Source: Streptomyces sp. JH34
GTDB taxonomy: Bacteria; Actinomycetota; Actinomycetes; Streptomycetales; Streptomycetaceae
Assembly (NCBI RefSeq): GCF_029428875.1
Contig: NZ_JAJSOO010000001.1
Location: forward strand, 868,001 to 932,000
Direction of reading: 5' to 3'
Length of the DNA stretch: 64,000 bases
A program made the translations under genes and the position numbers. The number at the start of each line of letters is the position of its first letter. Position 1 is the stretch's first letter. The notes beneath the pieces are model-generated. The model saw nothing but the letters and a program-made list of their open reading frames with translations. It made no database searches and was not told the origin of the DNA. Of this stretch, positions 34,799-45,500 are shown one piece after another.

Positions 34799-35425
34799 TC
34801 ACCCTGTCCGCTTCCACTCCTGGCAGCGGGTGGACTTGAAGACCTCGCCCTTGTTGACCGTGACCCGGCCGCTGCCGTCGAGGTTGCCGTTGGCGATGAT
34901 CGCGTCGAACTCGCCGCTGGCGTTGCTCGCCCGCTCCCAGTAGCACCCGAAGCCCCCGTCGGGCCCCGCGGTCTTGTAGGTCCCCGCCTTCATGTCCTCC
35001 CCCACCAGGTACTCGCCGTCCCCTTCGACGGTGGTGGGCGGCCCCTTGGGCTTCGGCGGCTTGGGCGGCGGAGCCGTGACCGTCGCGGTCTTCGTCACGG
35101 TGACCTTGGGACCCGGCACTTCGACCTCTTTGGTGACGGTCTTGGTGACGGTCACCTTCGGAGCGGGCCCTGCGGAGTCCGTGGCCTGGGCCTGGTCGTC
35201 CGAGATGCCGATCCCGACGCCGAGGAAGAGGGCGACGAGGCCGACCGCTCCGTGGGTGAGCCACCTCCTGCCCTGTGACGGCTTACCGGGGACAGGCGGC
35301 GGAGGCATGAACGCGCCCGGGAACGTGCCGTGCGGAGGTGGTACGGGACGGGTCGGGTACGGGCCGAACGGAGGCGGGGTGGCGGGGCGGGCCGGGCCGG
35401 GCTGCTGCGGGCTCTCGGGGTTCAT
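34799..35425 (-). CDS. proline-rich membrane protein with extracellular domain
   Basis: 208 residues. A proline-rich cytoplasmic N-terminus (~50 residues; PPPFGPYPTRPVPPPHG) precedes one transmembrane helix (HGAVGLVALFLGVGIGI). Outside the membrane are repeated VTVTKTV / VTVTKTATVT segments, a Pro/Lys linker, and a ~70-residue domain GEYLVGEDMKAGTYKTAG with two cysteines (GCYWE, TRCQEW). That domain is common in streptomycete secreted proteins of unknown function. AGGAGA lies before the ATG at 35425. It is downstream of the DndB-like gene on the same strand, 56 bp apart. No enzymatic motif. Confidence 0.8.
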   Translation of the reverse strand: MNPESPQQPGPARPATPPPFGPYPTRPVPPPHGTFPGAFMPPPPVPGKPSQGRRWLTHGAVGLVALFLGVGIGISDDQAQATDSAGPAPKVTVTKTVTKEVEVPGPKVTVTKTATVTAPPPKPPKPKGPPTTVEGDGEYLVGEDMKAGTYKTAGPDGGFGCYWERASNASGEFDAIIANGNLDGSGRVTVNKGEVFKSTRCQEWKRTG

Positions 35426-35481
35426 CGTGCGGTCTCCTGATCGTGAAGGTGTGTCGGTATCGGTAGGAGTGAAGAGGCCGG

Positions 35482-36708
35482 TCACTGGCCTCGGATGCGC
35501 CGCCCCGCCTCCGTGCCCGGGTAGAGCATCGCGTCGGCGACACGGCCCCCGGAGTCCTTCACGCCGCCGCTGAAGTTGAGCCGACCGGTCGCCCCGGCCT
35601 TCGCGGCCACGCCGTCCCAGTAGCGCGCCTCCCGCTCCCACTGGATGTCGGCGAGGAGCCGCTGCAACGCGTCGGTGCTCAGCGCGTTCGCCGGGTCGGC
35701 CCACGGCGTGGTGTGGTGGACGGCGATCCCCAGCCCGGCGAGCACGGCGGGTGCGGTGAGGGCGCTGCGCGAGACGAAGTGGGAGCTGTGCTCGGCGATG
35801 AGCCGGGCGAGTAGCGGTACGACGTGTCCCTCGACCTGACCTGCGTCGGTACCGGCGGGCAGCTCGTCCTCCTGGACGGTCTCCGCGGACCGGGACAGCC
35901 CGTTGCGGCCGTAGACCGCCGTGATGACCAGGGCCCGCAGCGCGGAGAGGGTGATGACCTCGGGGTCGCTCTTTCCGACCTGGCGCTTGCTGGCGTTGAC
36001 GAGCTTCGTGAACGGTACGAGCTTGTCATCCACGTTCACCTTGACGGCGTCGGCGACGCGGTGCGCGAGGCGGGTGGCGAAGTCCCGCTGGTCCATGGAC
36101 ATCGCCAGGTTCTTCGCGACGGTCACGCCCTGGACGTTGCGGTCGTAGAAGATCTGCCGCGCGTCGGCGACGCTCAGGTCGACGTACAGCTCGAACGGCA
36201 CGCGGATCGTCGCGAGTTCGGCGTAGGTGAGCCCGAAGTGCTCCGGGTCGTCGTACAGCTCGTGCCAGGCGGTCGTCTGGGTCTCGCCGTCGATCGCGAC
36301 GACCGAGGTGCCGGGCGTGATGGTCAGGGTCCGCAGTCCGGTGCCGGGCAGCAGTTCGTCGCTGAGCGCGGCAAGGGGTCCGGCGTGCCAGAAGGTGATC
36401 GGCGGCGTGGACCAGCCGGCGCCCAGCTCCCCCTTGACGCCGTCGGCGATGTACTCGGCGTACGAGCCGACGTTCTTCCCCTTCTGCGTGGACTTCAGCG
36501 CCCGCTGCACGAGCGACCGCAGTTCGGCGTGACGACGCACGGCGCCGGAGGCGGCCTTGAGCGTCTTCGTGTCCTCCTCGCGGCGGGGCGAGGGAACGAG
36601 CTGGACGAGCGTCGGGACGGACATGGTCCCGATCACGGCGTCCGCCCGGAACGGCATGACGGTGAGCTGGGTGCCTTCGACGACAGCGGTCGGCATGGTG
36701 ATGCGCAT
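35482..36708 (-). CDS. DndB-like DGQHR-domain protein
   Basis: 408 residues resembling DndB, the regulator of DNA phosphorothioation, and the wider DGQHR family. The signature strand is VVAIDGETQTTAWHEL, where the family usually has DGQHR; here Q and HR are displaced. Further conserved parts are IRVPFELYVDLSVADARQIFYDRN and AKNLAMSMDQRD. GGGGGGA lies 7 nt before the ATG at 36708. No dndA, C, D or E gene is present, so it is an orphan. It is divergent from an HTH-methylase fusion across a 176-bp promoter region, next to a type I restriction system. It may regulate or sense DNA modification. Confidence 0.8.
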   Translation of the reverse strand: MRITMPTAVVEGTQLTVMPFRADAVIGTMSVPTLVQLVPSPRREEDTKTLKAASGAVRRHAELRSLVQRALKSTQKGKNVGSYAEYIADGVKGELGAGWSTPPITFWHAGPLAALSDELLPGTGLRTLTITPGTSVVAIDGETQTTAWHELYDDPEHFGLTYAELATIRVPFELYVDLSVADARQIFYDRNVQGVTVAKNLAMSMDQRDFATRLAHRVADAVKVNVDDKLVPFTKLVNASKRQVGKSDPEVITLSALRALVITAVYGRNGLSRSAETVQEDELPAGTDAGQVEGHVVPLLARLIAEHSSHFVSRSALTAPAVLAGLGIAVHHTTPWADPANALSTDALQRLLADIQWEREARYWDGVAAKAGATGRLNFSGGVKDSGGRVADAMLYPGTEAGRRIRGQ

Positions 36709-36818
36709 GGCGATTCCCCCCACGGGATCGGCGAGTTCCTCGGACCCCCCTCGGGCCGAGCACCTTCACTTGGAAGCAACATCAGAGAAGCATCACAGTG
36801 AAAGCATTGTCAAACAGC

Positions 36819-36846
36819 TTGACGCGTTTGACCGACGGTGTAAGTT
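36819..36846 (+). promoter_or_regulatory. probable promoter of the HTH-methylase gene
   Basis: TTGACG (36819-36824), 16 bp, TAAGTT (36841-36846) in an unusually AT-rich gap between the divergent DndB-like and methylase genes. GTCAAA (36809-36814) and TTTGAC (36827-36832) form an inverted repeat around the -35, a possible operator. Confidence 0.55.
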
Positions 36847-36884
36847 GTGAGCTGTCAGCTACCGAGAGGCCCAGGACTCCCGCC

Positions 36885-39059
36885 ATGCCCCAGCCACCAG
36901 CCCAGGTGACCGCCGCCGAGATCTCACGCATCGCCGGAGTCACGCGCGCCACCGTCAGCAACTGGCGCCGTCGGCACGACGACTTCCCCGCGCCGTCCGG
37001 GGGCACCGACAGCAGCCCTCTCTACGACCTGGTGGACGTGCAGAAGTGGCTCGGCGCCCGGGGCCACGCCTCGACGGCCGACCCCGCGGAGGAGCTGCGC
37101 ACCACGCTGCGGCTGCACCCCGGGGGTGGCGGCATGACCGGCGCCCTGCTCCCCTTGGTCCTGGCCACGGCCCGGCGCACTCCCGAGGAGCGGACCGCGC
37201 TGGCCGGCCTGTCCGACGCCGAGCTCGTCACCCGCGCCGACAGGGCGGTGGCCGACCTCGCGGAGCTGGTCCCCGGTGCGGAGGCCGTCCACTTCGCGGC
37301 GCATGACGTCGATGTCCTGCGGGCGCTGCTGCGTTGCGTACAGGACGACGCGAGCGGCGAGGCAGCGCTGGCCGTGCTGGCGGAGCGGGAGCTGGAGGAC
37401 AGTGCCGCAAGCGGCACCTACCGCACCCCGGTGCAGCTCGCCGACCTGGTCGCCCGCCTGGTGCCCGGACCGTACGCACAGGTCATGGACCCGGCATGCG
37501 GCAGCGGCTCCCTGCTGTCGGCCGCCGCCCGGCGGGGCGCGACGGTGCTGTACGGCCAGGACAGCGTGACCGTGCAGGCGCAGCGCAGTGCGGTGAGCCT
37601 GCTGCTGGCCGCCCCGGACGCGGACATCACGGTGCGTGCGGGAGACAGTCTCCGCGCGGACGCGTTCGGCGGGGCCACCGTGGACGCCGTCCTGTGCAAC
37701 CCGCCCTACGGCGACCGCGACTGGGGCCACGACGAGCTGGCGTACGACGCCCGCTGGGCGTACGGCGTACCGCCGCGCGCCGAGTCCGAGCTCGCCTGGG
37801 TCCAGCACGCGCTGGCCCATCTGGTGCCGGGCGGCCACGCCGTCCTGCTCCTCCCCCCGGCCACCGCCTCCCGCGCCTCGGGCCGCCGGGTCCGCATGGA
37901 GCTGGTCCGCAGCGGCGCCCTGCGTGCGGTGGTGGCGCTGCCCCCGGGCGCGGCGGCGCCGTTCCATGTGGGGCTCCAGATCTGGGTGCTGCGCCGTCCC
38001 GAGCCGGCAGGCCCCGCGCACACGTCGGTCCTGTTCATCGACACGTCCGAGGCGGCGGGAACGGGCGCCGACACGGCGACCGGCCCGGGCACACGCACGG
38101 GCGGCACCGCCTCCGGTACGCGAACCGGCCGCACCCCAATGAACTGGACGGCACTCACCGAGACGGCACTCACCCAGTGGTCGGCCTTCGCGAAGGACCC
38201 GGACGCGTACGCCGACGAGCCGGGCACCGCCCGCGCGGTCCCGGTGGTCGACCTCCTGGACGACGTCGTGGACCTCTCCCCCGCCCGCCATGTACGCGCC
38301 TCGCGCACGGACGTCGCCCCGGCGGAGCTGGCCCGGGAAGTGGACGAGGTACGCCGACGGCTCGTCGCCGGTGCCAAGTCGCTGGGCAGGGCGGCCGGTT
38401 ACGACGACTGGAGCGCGGCCGGCCCCGCCCCGCGCGTGTGGCGCACGGCCACGGCGTCGGACCTGTCCCGGGGCGGTGCGCTCACGCTGCTGCGCACGGC
38501 GCCGGACTCCAAGGGCTCCGCCGGTGCGGCATCGGTGACCGCCGTGCTCACCGGCCTGGACATCGCGCGCGGCACGGCCCCGTCGGGTGACCCCAGCGGG
38601 CTGCGGGCGGACGGGGCGCCGGTGATCGCGGCGGGCGACGTGCTCGTACGGGCGGTCGCGGGGGGCAGCGGCGCGATGGCCCGAGTGGCGGACGACGCGG
38701 ACGCCGGGGCGCTGCTCGGCCATCAGGTCCACCTGTTCCGACCGGATCCGGCAAGGCTCGATCCGTGGTTCCTGGCCGGCTTCCTCGGCGCGGAGGAGAA
38801 CATCGCGAGCGCGTCGACGGGCAGCACGGTGCTTCACGTCAGCCCGGGCCGACTGCGCGTACCGCTGCTGCCGCTGGAGGAGCAGAGACGCTACGGCGAG
38901 GCGTTCCGCCGCGTCCACGCGCTGAGAACCGAGGCCGCGCGCGCCACGGAACTGGCCGAGGAAACCGCGCGGCTGCTGGTCGGCGGACTGACGGGGGGCG
39001 GGCTGGTCCCGTCGGCCCCGGCGGCGGCCGGCAGCGGGGCCGCCGCGGAATCGGCCTGA
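36885..39059 (+). CDS. HTH / N6-adenine methylase / HsdS-like fusion
   Basis: 724 residues. N-terminus: MerR/phage-like helix-turn-helix (TAAEISRIAGVTRATVSNWRR, then LYDLVDVQKWLGARG). Middle: gamma-type N6-adenine methylase with motif I MDPACGSGSLL (~200) and catalytic motif IV CNPPYGD (~271). C-terminus (~520-700) resembles half of a type I specificity subunit, with target-recognition-like strands ending VLHVSPGRLRVPLLPLEEQRRYGEAF. It could bind, recognise and methylate DNA as one chain. The ATG at 36885 has AGGA 10 nt upstream; an open frame reaches 36798 but would include the promoter. It is 95 bp before hsdM on the same strand. Confidence 0.85.
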   Translation: MPQPPAQVTAAEISRIAGVTRATVSNWRRRHDDFPAPSGGTDSSPLYDLVDVQKWLGARGHASTADPAEELRTTLRLHPGGGGMTGALLPLVLATARRTPEERTALAGLSDAELVTRADRAVADLAELVPGAEAVHFAAHDVDVLRALLRCVQDDASGEAALAVLAERELEDSAASGTYRTPVQLADLVARLVPGPYAQVMDPACGSGSLLSAAARRGATVLYGQDSVTVQAQRSAVSLLLAAPDADITVRAGDSLRADAFGGATVDAVLCNPPYGDRDWGHDELAYDARWAYGVPPRAESELAWVQHALAHLVPGGHAVLLLPPATASRASGRRVRMELVRSGALRAVVALPPGAAAPFHVGLQIWVLRRPEPAGPAHTSVLFIDTSEAAGTGADTATGPGTRTGGTASGTRTGRTPMNWTALTETALTQWSAFAKDPDAYADEPGTARAVPVVDLLDDVVDLSPARHVRASRTDVAPAELAREVDEVRRRLVAGAKSLGRAAGYDDWSAAGPAPRVWRTATASDLSRGGALTLLRTAPDSKGSAGAASVTAVLTGLDIARGTAPSGDPSGLRADGAPVIAAGDVLVRAVAGGSGAMARVADDADAGALLGHQVHLFRPDPARLDPWFLAGFLGAEENIASASTGSTVLHVSPGRLRVPLLPLEEQRRYGEAFRRVHALRTEAARATELAEETARLLVGGLTGGGLVPSAPAAAGSGAAAESA

Positions 39060-39154
39060 ATCGGCACTACGGCCTTCACGCAACCACCACACTTGTCAGT
39101 ACCCGCTCCGGTAGACCGGAGAGCGGGGGGTCCGAAAGGAAACCGGGGAATCCC

Positions 39155-41272
39155 TTGAACAGCAGCAAGCACACGGAGCTGGCGAACCACGCCTGGTCCG
39201 TCGCCGACCTTCTGCGCGGCGATTACAAGCAGTCCGACTACGGAAAGGTCATCCTTCCGTTCACGGTGCTGCGCCGCCTGGAATGCGTGTTGGAGCCGAC
39301 GCGGGAGAAAGTCGCGGAGGCTGTCGTCCGGTGCAAGGAACAGGACCTCGACACGGATTACTTCCTTCCGCGGGCGTCGGGCCACTCCTTCTACAACACG
39401 AGCAGCCTGACGCTGAAGAAGATCGCCGGTGACCCGGACAACGCCGCCACGAACCTCCAGATCTACATCGGCGCCTTCTCGCCCAACGCCCGCGAGGTGC
39501 TGGAGAAGTACGAGTTCGCCCAGCAGATCCGCAAGCTCGACAGCGCGAACCTGCTCTACCAGGTCATGGGGAAGTTCACGGACCTGGACCTGCGCCCCGA
39601 GGTCGTCTCCAACCACAACATGGGGTACATCTTCGAGGAGTTGATCCGTCGCTTCTCCGAGCAGTCGAACGAGACCGCGGGTGAGCACTTCACCCCGCGC
39701 GAGGTCATCAAGCTGATGGTCAGCCTGCTGATCGCCCCGGACGGCGACGCACTGAGCCTGCCGGGAGTCGTACGCACGGTCATGGACCCGGCCTGCGGCA
39801 CCGGCGGCATGCTCAGCGCTGCCGAGGACTACATCAAGGCGTACAACGAGGACGCCACGGTCGAGGTGAGCGGCCAAGAACTCAACCCGGAGTCCTGGGC
39901 GATCTGCCGGTCCGACCTGATGATCAAGGGGCAGGAACCGGAGAACATCGCGTTCGGCAACTCCTTCTCGGACGACGGTCACAAGCGGGAGAAGTTCGAC
40001 TACCTGCTGGCCAACCCGCCGTTCGGCGTGGAGTGGAAGAAGGTCAAGGAGGAGGTCGAGTACGAGCACAGCAACCTCGGCGACTCCGGCCGCTTCGGCG
40101 CGGGTCTGCCCCGCATCAACGACGGCTCGCTGCTCTTCCTCCAGCACATGATCTCGAAGATGAAGCCGGTGGACGTGCACGGCGGGGGCGGCTCGCGCAT
40201 CGCCATCGTCTTCAACGGCTCCCCGCTCTTCACGGGTGCGGCCGGTTCGGGTGAGTCGGAGATCCGCCGCTGGATCCTGGAGAACGACTGGCTTGAGGCG
40301 ATCGTCGCCCTGCCGGACCAGCTCTTCTACAACACGGGCATCTCGACGTACTTCTGGATCCTGACGAACCGCAAGGACGCCCAGCACAAGGGCAAGGTCG
40401 TCCTGCTGGACGCGCGCGACCAGTGGGTGAAGATGCGAAAGTCGCTGGGCGACAAGCGCAAGGAACTGGGCGACGGTACGGGCAGCAAGCCGAACCACAT
40501 CGGCGACATCACACGCCTGTACGGGGAGGCTGTGACGGCCGCGGCGGACCCGGAACACCCGATGCACGCCAAGGTGAAGGTCTTCGACAACACGGCGTTC
40601 GGCTACCAGCGGATCACGGTGGAGCGGCCGCTGAAGCTGCGGTTCGAGCTGACGGAGGAGACGCTGGCGGCGCTGCTCGCGTCAAAGCCGGTGCAGAAGT
40701 GGGCGGAGGAGCGCTTCCTGCCGCGCGAGCCAGAGCTGGCGGCGAAGGCGAAGGCCCGCCGGAAGCTGACGGACGAGGAGCAGGCCCAGTTCCAGAAACT
40801 GGCCGACACTGAGGCGCAGGTGCTGGGCGATGCGTTGAGCCCGTTGCTGGGTAGCGAGTGGGACACCAAGTCCGAGGCGCAGGTCGCGGTACGGAACGCC
40901 ATGGCGGAAGCCGGCGTCCAGGGGCCGGCGGGCGCGCCGTTCACGAAGGCGCTGCGAGAGACGGTGGGGGTGCGGGACCCGGAGGGCGAAAAGCAGCTCG
41001 TCAAGGGCGGGGAGCCGGAGCCGGACAGCGAGCTGCGGGACTTCGAGAACGTGCCGCTGGGCGAGGACACGGAGGAGTACCTGAAGCGGGAGGTACACCC
41101 ACACGTGCCGGACGCATGGATTGATCACACGAAGACGAAGGTGGGGTACGAGATCCCATTTACGCGGCACTTCTATGTGTACGAGCCGCCGAGGCCGTTG
41201 GCGGAGATCGACGCGGAGTTGAAGACGCTTGAGGCTGAGATCCAGACGCTACTGGGCAAGGTGACGGAGTGA
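39155..41272 (+). CDS. hsdM: type I restriction-modification methylase subunit
   Basis: 705-residue HsdM, transferring methyl groups to adenine in the HsdM2S complex. N-terminal helical domain (HAWSVADLLRGDYKQSDYGKV) is typical. Motif I MDPACGTGGML is at ~208 and motif IV LANPPFG at ~286. The C-terminal ~170 residues are longer than in many HsdM proteins and charged (REPELAAKAKARRKLTDEE). TTG start at 39155 with GGGGAA just upstream and AAAGGA further up. The frame is open upstream, but that part overlaps the previous gene. Its stop overlaps hsdS (GTGA). Confidence 0.95.
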   Translation: MNSSKHTELANHAWSVADLLRGDYKQSDYGKVILPFTVLRRLECVLEPTREKVAEAVVRCKEQDLDTDYFLPRASGHSFYNTSSLTLKKIAGDPDNAATNLQIYIGAFSPNAREVLEKYEFAQQIRKLDSANLLYQVMGKFTDLDLRPEVVSNHNMGYIFEELIRRFSEQSNETAGEHFTPREVIKLMVSLLIAPDGDALSLPGVVRTVMDPACGTGGMLSAAEDYIKAYNEDATVEVSGQELNPESWAICRSDLMIKGQEPENIAFGNSFSDDGHKREKFDYLLANPPFGVEWKKVKEEVEYEHSNLGDSGRFGAGLPRINDGSLLFLQHMISKMKPVDVHGGGGSRIAIVFNGSPLFTGAAGSGESEIRRWILENDWLEAIVALPDQLFYNTGISTYFWILTNRKDAQHKGKVVLLDARDQWVKMRKSLGDKRKELGDGTGSKPNHIGDITRLYGEAVTAAADPEHPMHAKVKVFDNTAFGYQRITVERPLKLRFELTEETLAALLASKPVQKWAEERFLPREPELAAKAKARRKLTDEEQAQFQKLADTEAQVLGDALSPLLGSEWDTKSEAQVAVRNAMAEAGVQGPAGAPFTKALRETVGVRDPEGEKQLVKGGEPEPDSELRDFENVPLGEDTEEYLKREVHPHVPDAWIDHTKTKVGYEIPFTRHFYVYEPPRPLAEIDAELKTLEAEIQTLLGKVTE

Positions 41273-42564
41273 CTTCCCGGACGAAGCTGAAGTACGCACT
41301 TCTCAGCACGAGCGCTGGAACTTGGGGAGAAGAACCACAGGACGATGGCGGAGTCCCCGTGCTCCGATCAACCGAGATCGACCTGAAGGGGTGGCTTGAC
41401 CCGCGCAATCCGGCAGTCCGCTCCTTGCCTTGGCGCGACGCTTCGCGTACCCGGCTACTAGTAGGCGACCTGCTGGTAGTCCGCTCAAGCGGAAGTGACG
41501 CCCACCTAGGAAAGACTGGCTATGTTGATCGCGGTGCATCGGGTATGCACTTCTCGAACTTCCTGCAGCGGCTACGTTTCCCGCCTACACATAGCTCTAG
41601 ATTCTCCTGGTACTTCCTCAACAGCACCGACGCTAAACAGCAGATCCGGAAGCTCAGCTCCACTACTACCGGCCTCCAGAACTTGAGCGCAGCTCTGATC
41701 GGAGAGCTCGAGATCCCGTCCTACCCATTGGATGAGCAGCGCCGAATTGCCGACTTCCTCGACGCCGAGACCGGCCGCATCGACTCTCTGAGCCACGCGA
41801 GAAATCGCCAGTTGGTCGTGCTTCGGGAACGCACGAACAGCCTGATTCTCAACACCGTGCGAGGCCAGACGGAGCCAGGTCTACGCAAGCCGAGCGGCAT
41901 TAACTGGCTTGGCAACATCCCAGCAGACTGGTCGATCATGCCTGTCAGCTACCAATTCGAAGTACTCCTCGGCAAGATGCTTAACCCGGAAAGAGCCGGA
42001 GGAACGCATCCGGCCCCCTACCTAAGAAACACAAATGTGCAGTGGGATCGCATCACAACCGATGATCTACTAGAAATGAGTTTCCCACCCGAGGAACACT
42101 ATCGGTACGCCTTGCACCCCGGCGATCTGCTGGTATGCGAGGGCGGGGAACCCGGTCGAGCAGCCATCTGGGACGGCCGAATGGACAAGATCTACTACCA
42201 GAAGGCCCTTCATCGAATTCGAGCCAGAGGATACACGTCGCCGCGCTGGCTCTTCTATTGCTTGCGCGCAGCTACCGCTCAGAATGTTTTCGCCATCGAG
42301 GGGAACAACACCACGATCTCCCACCTCACCGGTGAACAGTTGCGCGGATACAGGTTCCCTTTCCCGGAGCAGGAAGTTCAAGATCGCCTAGTGAGGAGTC
42401 TTGATTCACACTCACACCACCAGGAGGAGCTGGTTCAAGCCCTCCACTCGCAACTCACGCTCCTCGCCGAACGCCGCCAGGCCCTCATTACCGCCGCCGT
42501 AACCGGCCAGTTCGATGTCTCCACCGCCAGCGGCCGCAACGTCAGGGACGGAGTGCAGGCATGA
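41269..42564 (+). CDS. hsdS: type I restriction specificity subunit
   Basis: 431-residue HsdS with two target-recognition domains, each followed by a conserved helix: IPSYPLDEQRRIADFLDAET (first) and FPFPEQEVQDRLVRSLD (second). It sets the DNA sequence recognised by the whole complex. The GTG start overlaps hsdM and the stop overlaps hsdR (ATGA). GC is visibly lower and codons such as CTA and AGA are used across 41450-42420, unlike its neighbours, consistent with exchange of recognition domains by recombination. Confidence 0.93.
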   Translation: MTSRTKLKYALLSTSAGTWGEEPQDDGGVPVLRSTEIDLKGWLDPRNPAVRSLPWRDASRTRLLVGDLLVVRSSGSDAHLGKTGYVDRGASGMHFSNFLQRLRFPPTHSSRFSWYFLNSTDAKQQIRKLSSTTTGLQNLSAALIGELEIPSYPLDEQRRIADFLDAETGRIDSLSHARNRQLVVLRERTNSLILNTVRGQTEPGLRKPSGINWLGNIPADWSIMPVSYQFEVLLGKMLNPERAGGTHPAPYLRNTNVQWDRITTDDLLEMSFPPEEHYRYALHPGDLLVCEGGEPGRAAIWDGRMDKIYYQKALHRIRARGYTSPRWLFYCLRAATAQNVFAIEGNNTTISHLTGEQLRGYRFPFPEQEVQDRLVRSLDSHSHHQEELVQALHSQLTLLAERRQALITAAVTGQFDVSTASGRNVRDGVQA

Positions 42565-45500
42565 CCCCCATCCACAGCGAGTCCGCTTTCGGCGATGCCA
42601 TCGTCGCGACCATGACCGAGCGCGGCTGGCACGAGGCGAGCCCTACGGCCTACGAGGCCGACCTCGGCCTGGACACCAACGAGCTGTTCACCTTCCTCGG
42701 TGAGAGCCAGCCCCGCGACTGGGATGAACTCCTCGCCGTCTACGGCAACGACCCCAACGCCGCCCAGCGCGGCTTCGCCCAGCGCCTGGACAAGGCCATA
42801 AGCGACGACGGTCTCCTCCACGTCCTCCGCAACGGCGTCAAGGACCGGGGTGTCCGCCTCCGCGTCGCCTACTTCAAGCCGAACCTGGTCGCCGGCGACT
42901 CCGTCCTCGACGGCTACCGCGCCAACCGCCTCACCGTCGTACGCGAACTCGTCTACGCCACCAAGCAGGCCGACTGGGGCAACAAGCTCGATCTGACGCT
43001 GTTCCTGAACGGCATCCCCGTCGCCACAGCCGAGTTGAAGAACCCGCTGACGCGGCAAGGCGTCGAGCACGCCAAGGAGCAGTACCGCACCGACCGCGAC
43101 CCCACCGAGCTGATTTTCACCCGCCGGGTCATCGCCAACTTCGCGGTCGACCCGGACCTCGTCTTCGTCGCCACCCAGCTCCGGGGCAAGAACACCCGTT
43201 TCCTGCCCTTCAACACCGGCTCCAACGGTGCCGGCCTGCCCGGTGGCGCCGGAAACCCGGCCCCCACCGCGTACGGCACGTACGCCACCTCCTACCTGTG
43301 GGAGCAGGTCTGGGCGCGGGACAACTGGCTGGACCTGCTCCAGCGGTATGTGCACCAGCAGAAGACCAAGACGCCCGGTGGCGGGACCACCAAGTCGACG
43401 ATCTTCCCGCGCTTCCACCAGTGGGACGTGGTCAAGAAGCTCACCACCCACGCAGCGACCTTCGGCGTGGGCCAGAACTACCTCGTGATGGCCTCCGCCG
43501 GCTCCGGCAAGTCGAACACCATCGGCTGGCTCGCCCACCGCCTGAGCGACCTCCACTCCGACACCGACCCCCGCACCCTCGACCCCGACGCGCTTTCCGC
43601 CGGCCGGATCAAGCCGGGTGCACCGGTCTTCGACAAGGTCATCGTCATCACGGACCGCCGCAACCTCGACGCCCAGCTCCGGGAGACGGTCGGCAGCTTC
43701 TCGCAGATCGAGGGCCTGGTCGTGAAGGTGGACGAGAAGCACGGTTCGAAGAGCGAGCAGCTCGCCCGTGCGCTCTCCCGTGACACGGGCAAGATCGTCA
43801 CGGTCACCCTGCACTCGTTCCCGGCGCTGCTGAACTACATCCAGCAGAACCCCACCGAGATCAAGGGCACCAGCTTCGCGATCATCGTGGACGAGGCGCA
43901 CTCCTCCCAGTCCGGCGACGCCGCAACCGCCGTACGTGCGGCCCTGCGCGACCTCGGTCTGGACTCCGACTCGGAGGACCAGGGCGCCACCACCGTCACG
44001 CTCGACGAGAAGCTGAAGAAGAAGGCCGCGGAGCGCTCACAGGCCGCGAACCTCTCCTACTTCGCGTTCACTGCCACCCCGAAGGCGAAGACGCTCGAAC
44101 TCTTCGGCACAGAGGACACCGTGGACGGCAAGTCCGCCTACCGCCCCTTCCACACGTACTCCATGCGCCAGGCCATCGAGGAAGGGTTCATCCTCGACCC
44201 GCTGCGGAACTACGTCACGTACAACACGTACTGGAAGCTGGTGAACCAGAACCCGGACGAGCGTGAGGTGGACCCCTCGAAGGCCAACAGCCTGCTCGCC
44301 CGGTACGCGCTCACCCATGACTACACGGTCTCCCAGCATGCCCAGGTGATCGTCGAGCACTTCCTGACGCACTCCCACGGCCGGCTGGGTGGGCGTGCCA
44401 AGTCCATGGTGGTCACGTCCTCGCGGCAGTCGGCCGTGGAGATGGCACGGGCGATCAAGAGCTACATCAAGGACCGGGAGTACGACACCAAGTTCCCGGA
44501 CCTGGGTGTCCTGGTGGCCTTCTCCGGATCGCTCACGATCGACGACGAAGAGACGACCGAGCCGAAGGAGAACGGCGGGATTGCCGAGAGCGCGCTGCCG
44601 AAGGCGTTCGCCTACACCCGAGCCGACGACAAGGCGGTCGGCGCGGGCGGCCGGGGCCAGCAGGAGTTCAAGATCCTGGTCGTGGCGGAGAAGTACCAGA
44701 CGGGCTTCGACCAGCCGCTGCTGACGACCATGTACGTCAACAAGAAGCTGACCGGCATCTCCGCTGTGCAGACCCTCTCCCGGCTCAACCGCACCGCCGA
44801 CCGCAAGAACCAGGCGGACCTCGCGGTCCTGGACTTCGCGAACGACGCCGAGGACATCCGGGACGCGTTCCGCCCGTACTTCGAGGAGGCGAACACCCTC
44901 CCCTCCGACCCGAACCTGCTCTACACCGCGCAGAGCCGGGTCATGTCGGCGCCGATCATCTCGGAGTCGGAGATGGACGAGTTCGCCGCGGCGTACTTCG
45001 CGGCGAAGGAGAAGGCGGCCGGCTCGCAGGCCAAGTGGGAGAAGCTGCACGCGGAGCTGTACCGGCTCCTCTCCCCCGCCGTCGCCCGCTTCACCCCGCT
45101 CATGGAGAGCGAGGAAGAAGACGATGTGGAGACGGCGGAGGACTTCCGCGCAGACCTCAACGACTACGTACGCAAGTACGGCTTCCTCGCGCAGATCGTC
45201 CCGTACCGCGACGCCGAGCTGGAACGGCTCCACCTCTACGGCCGCTACCTCCTCAACCGGCTCCCCCGCCGTGCGGACGGTGGCGTCGACATAGGCGAGA
45301 TCGACCTCAGTCACCTGCGGGTGGAGAAGACCGGCGAGTACGACGTCTCCCTGACCCCCGAGGGGTCCGCCCAACTCCCCGGCTTCGGTGACGGCACGGG
45401 CGGCGCGGCAGAGGCGGAGAAGTCGCTGCTGTCGGAGCTGATCGAGGCGTTCAACGCAAAGTTCGGCACGGACTTCACGGAGGAGGACGTCCGGAAGCCG

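Noticed and set aside
35482..36708. A full phosphorothioation (Dnd) system
   Set aside because: Only a DndB-like protein is present; no DndA, C, D or E gene lies in the window.
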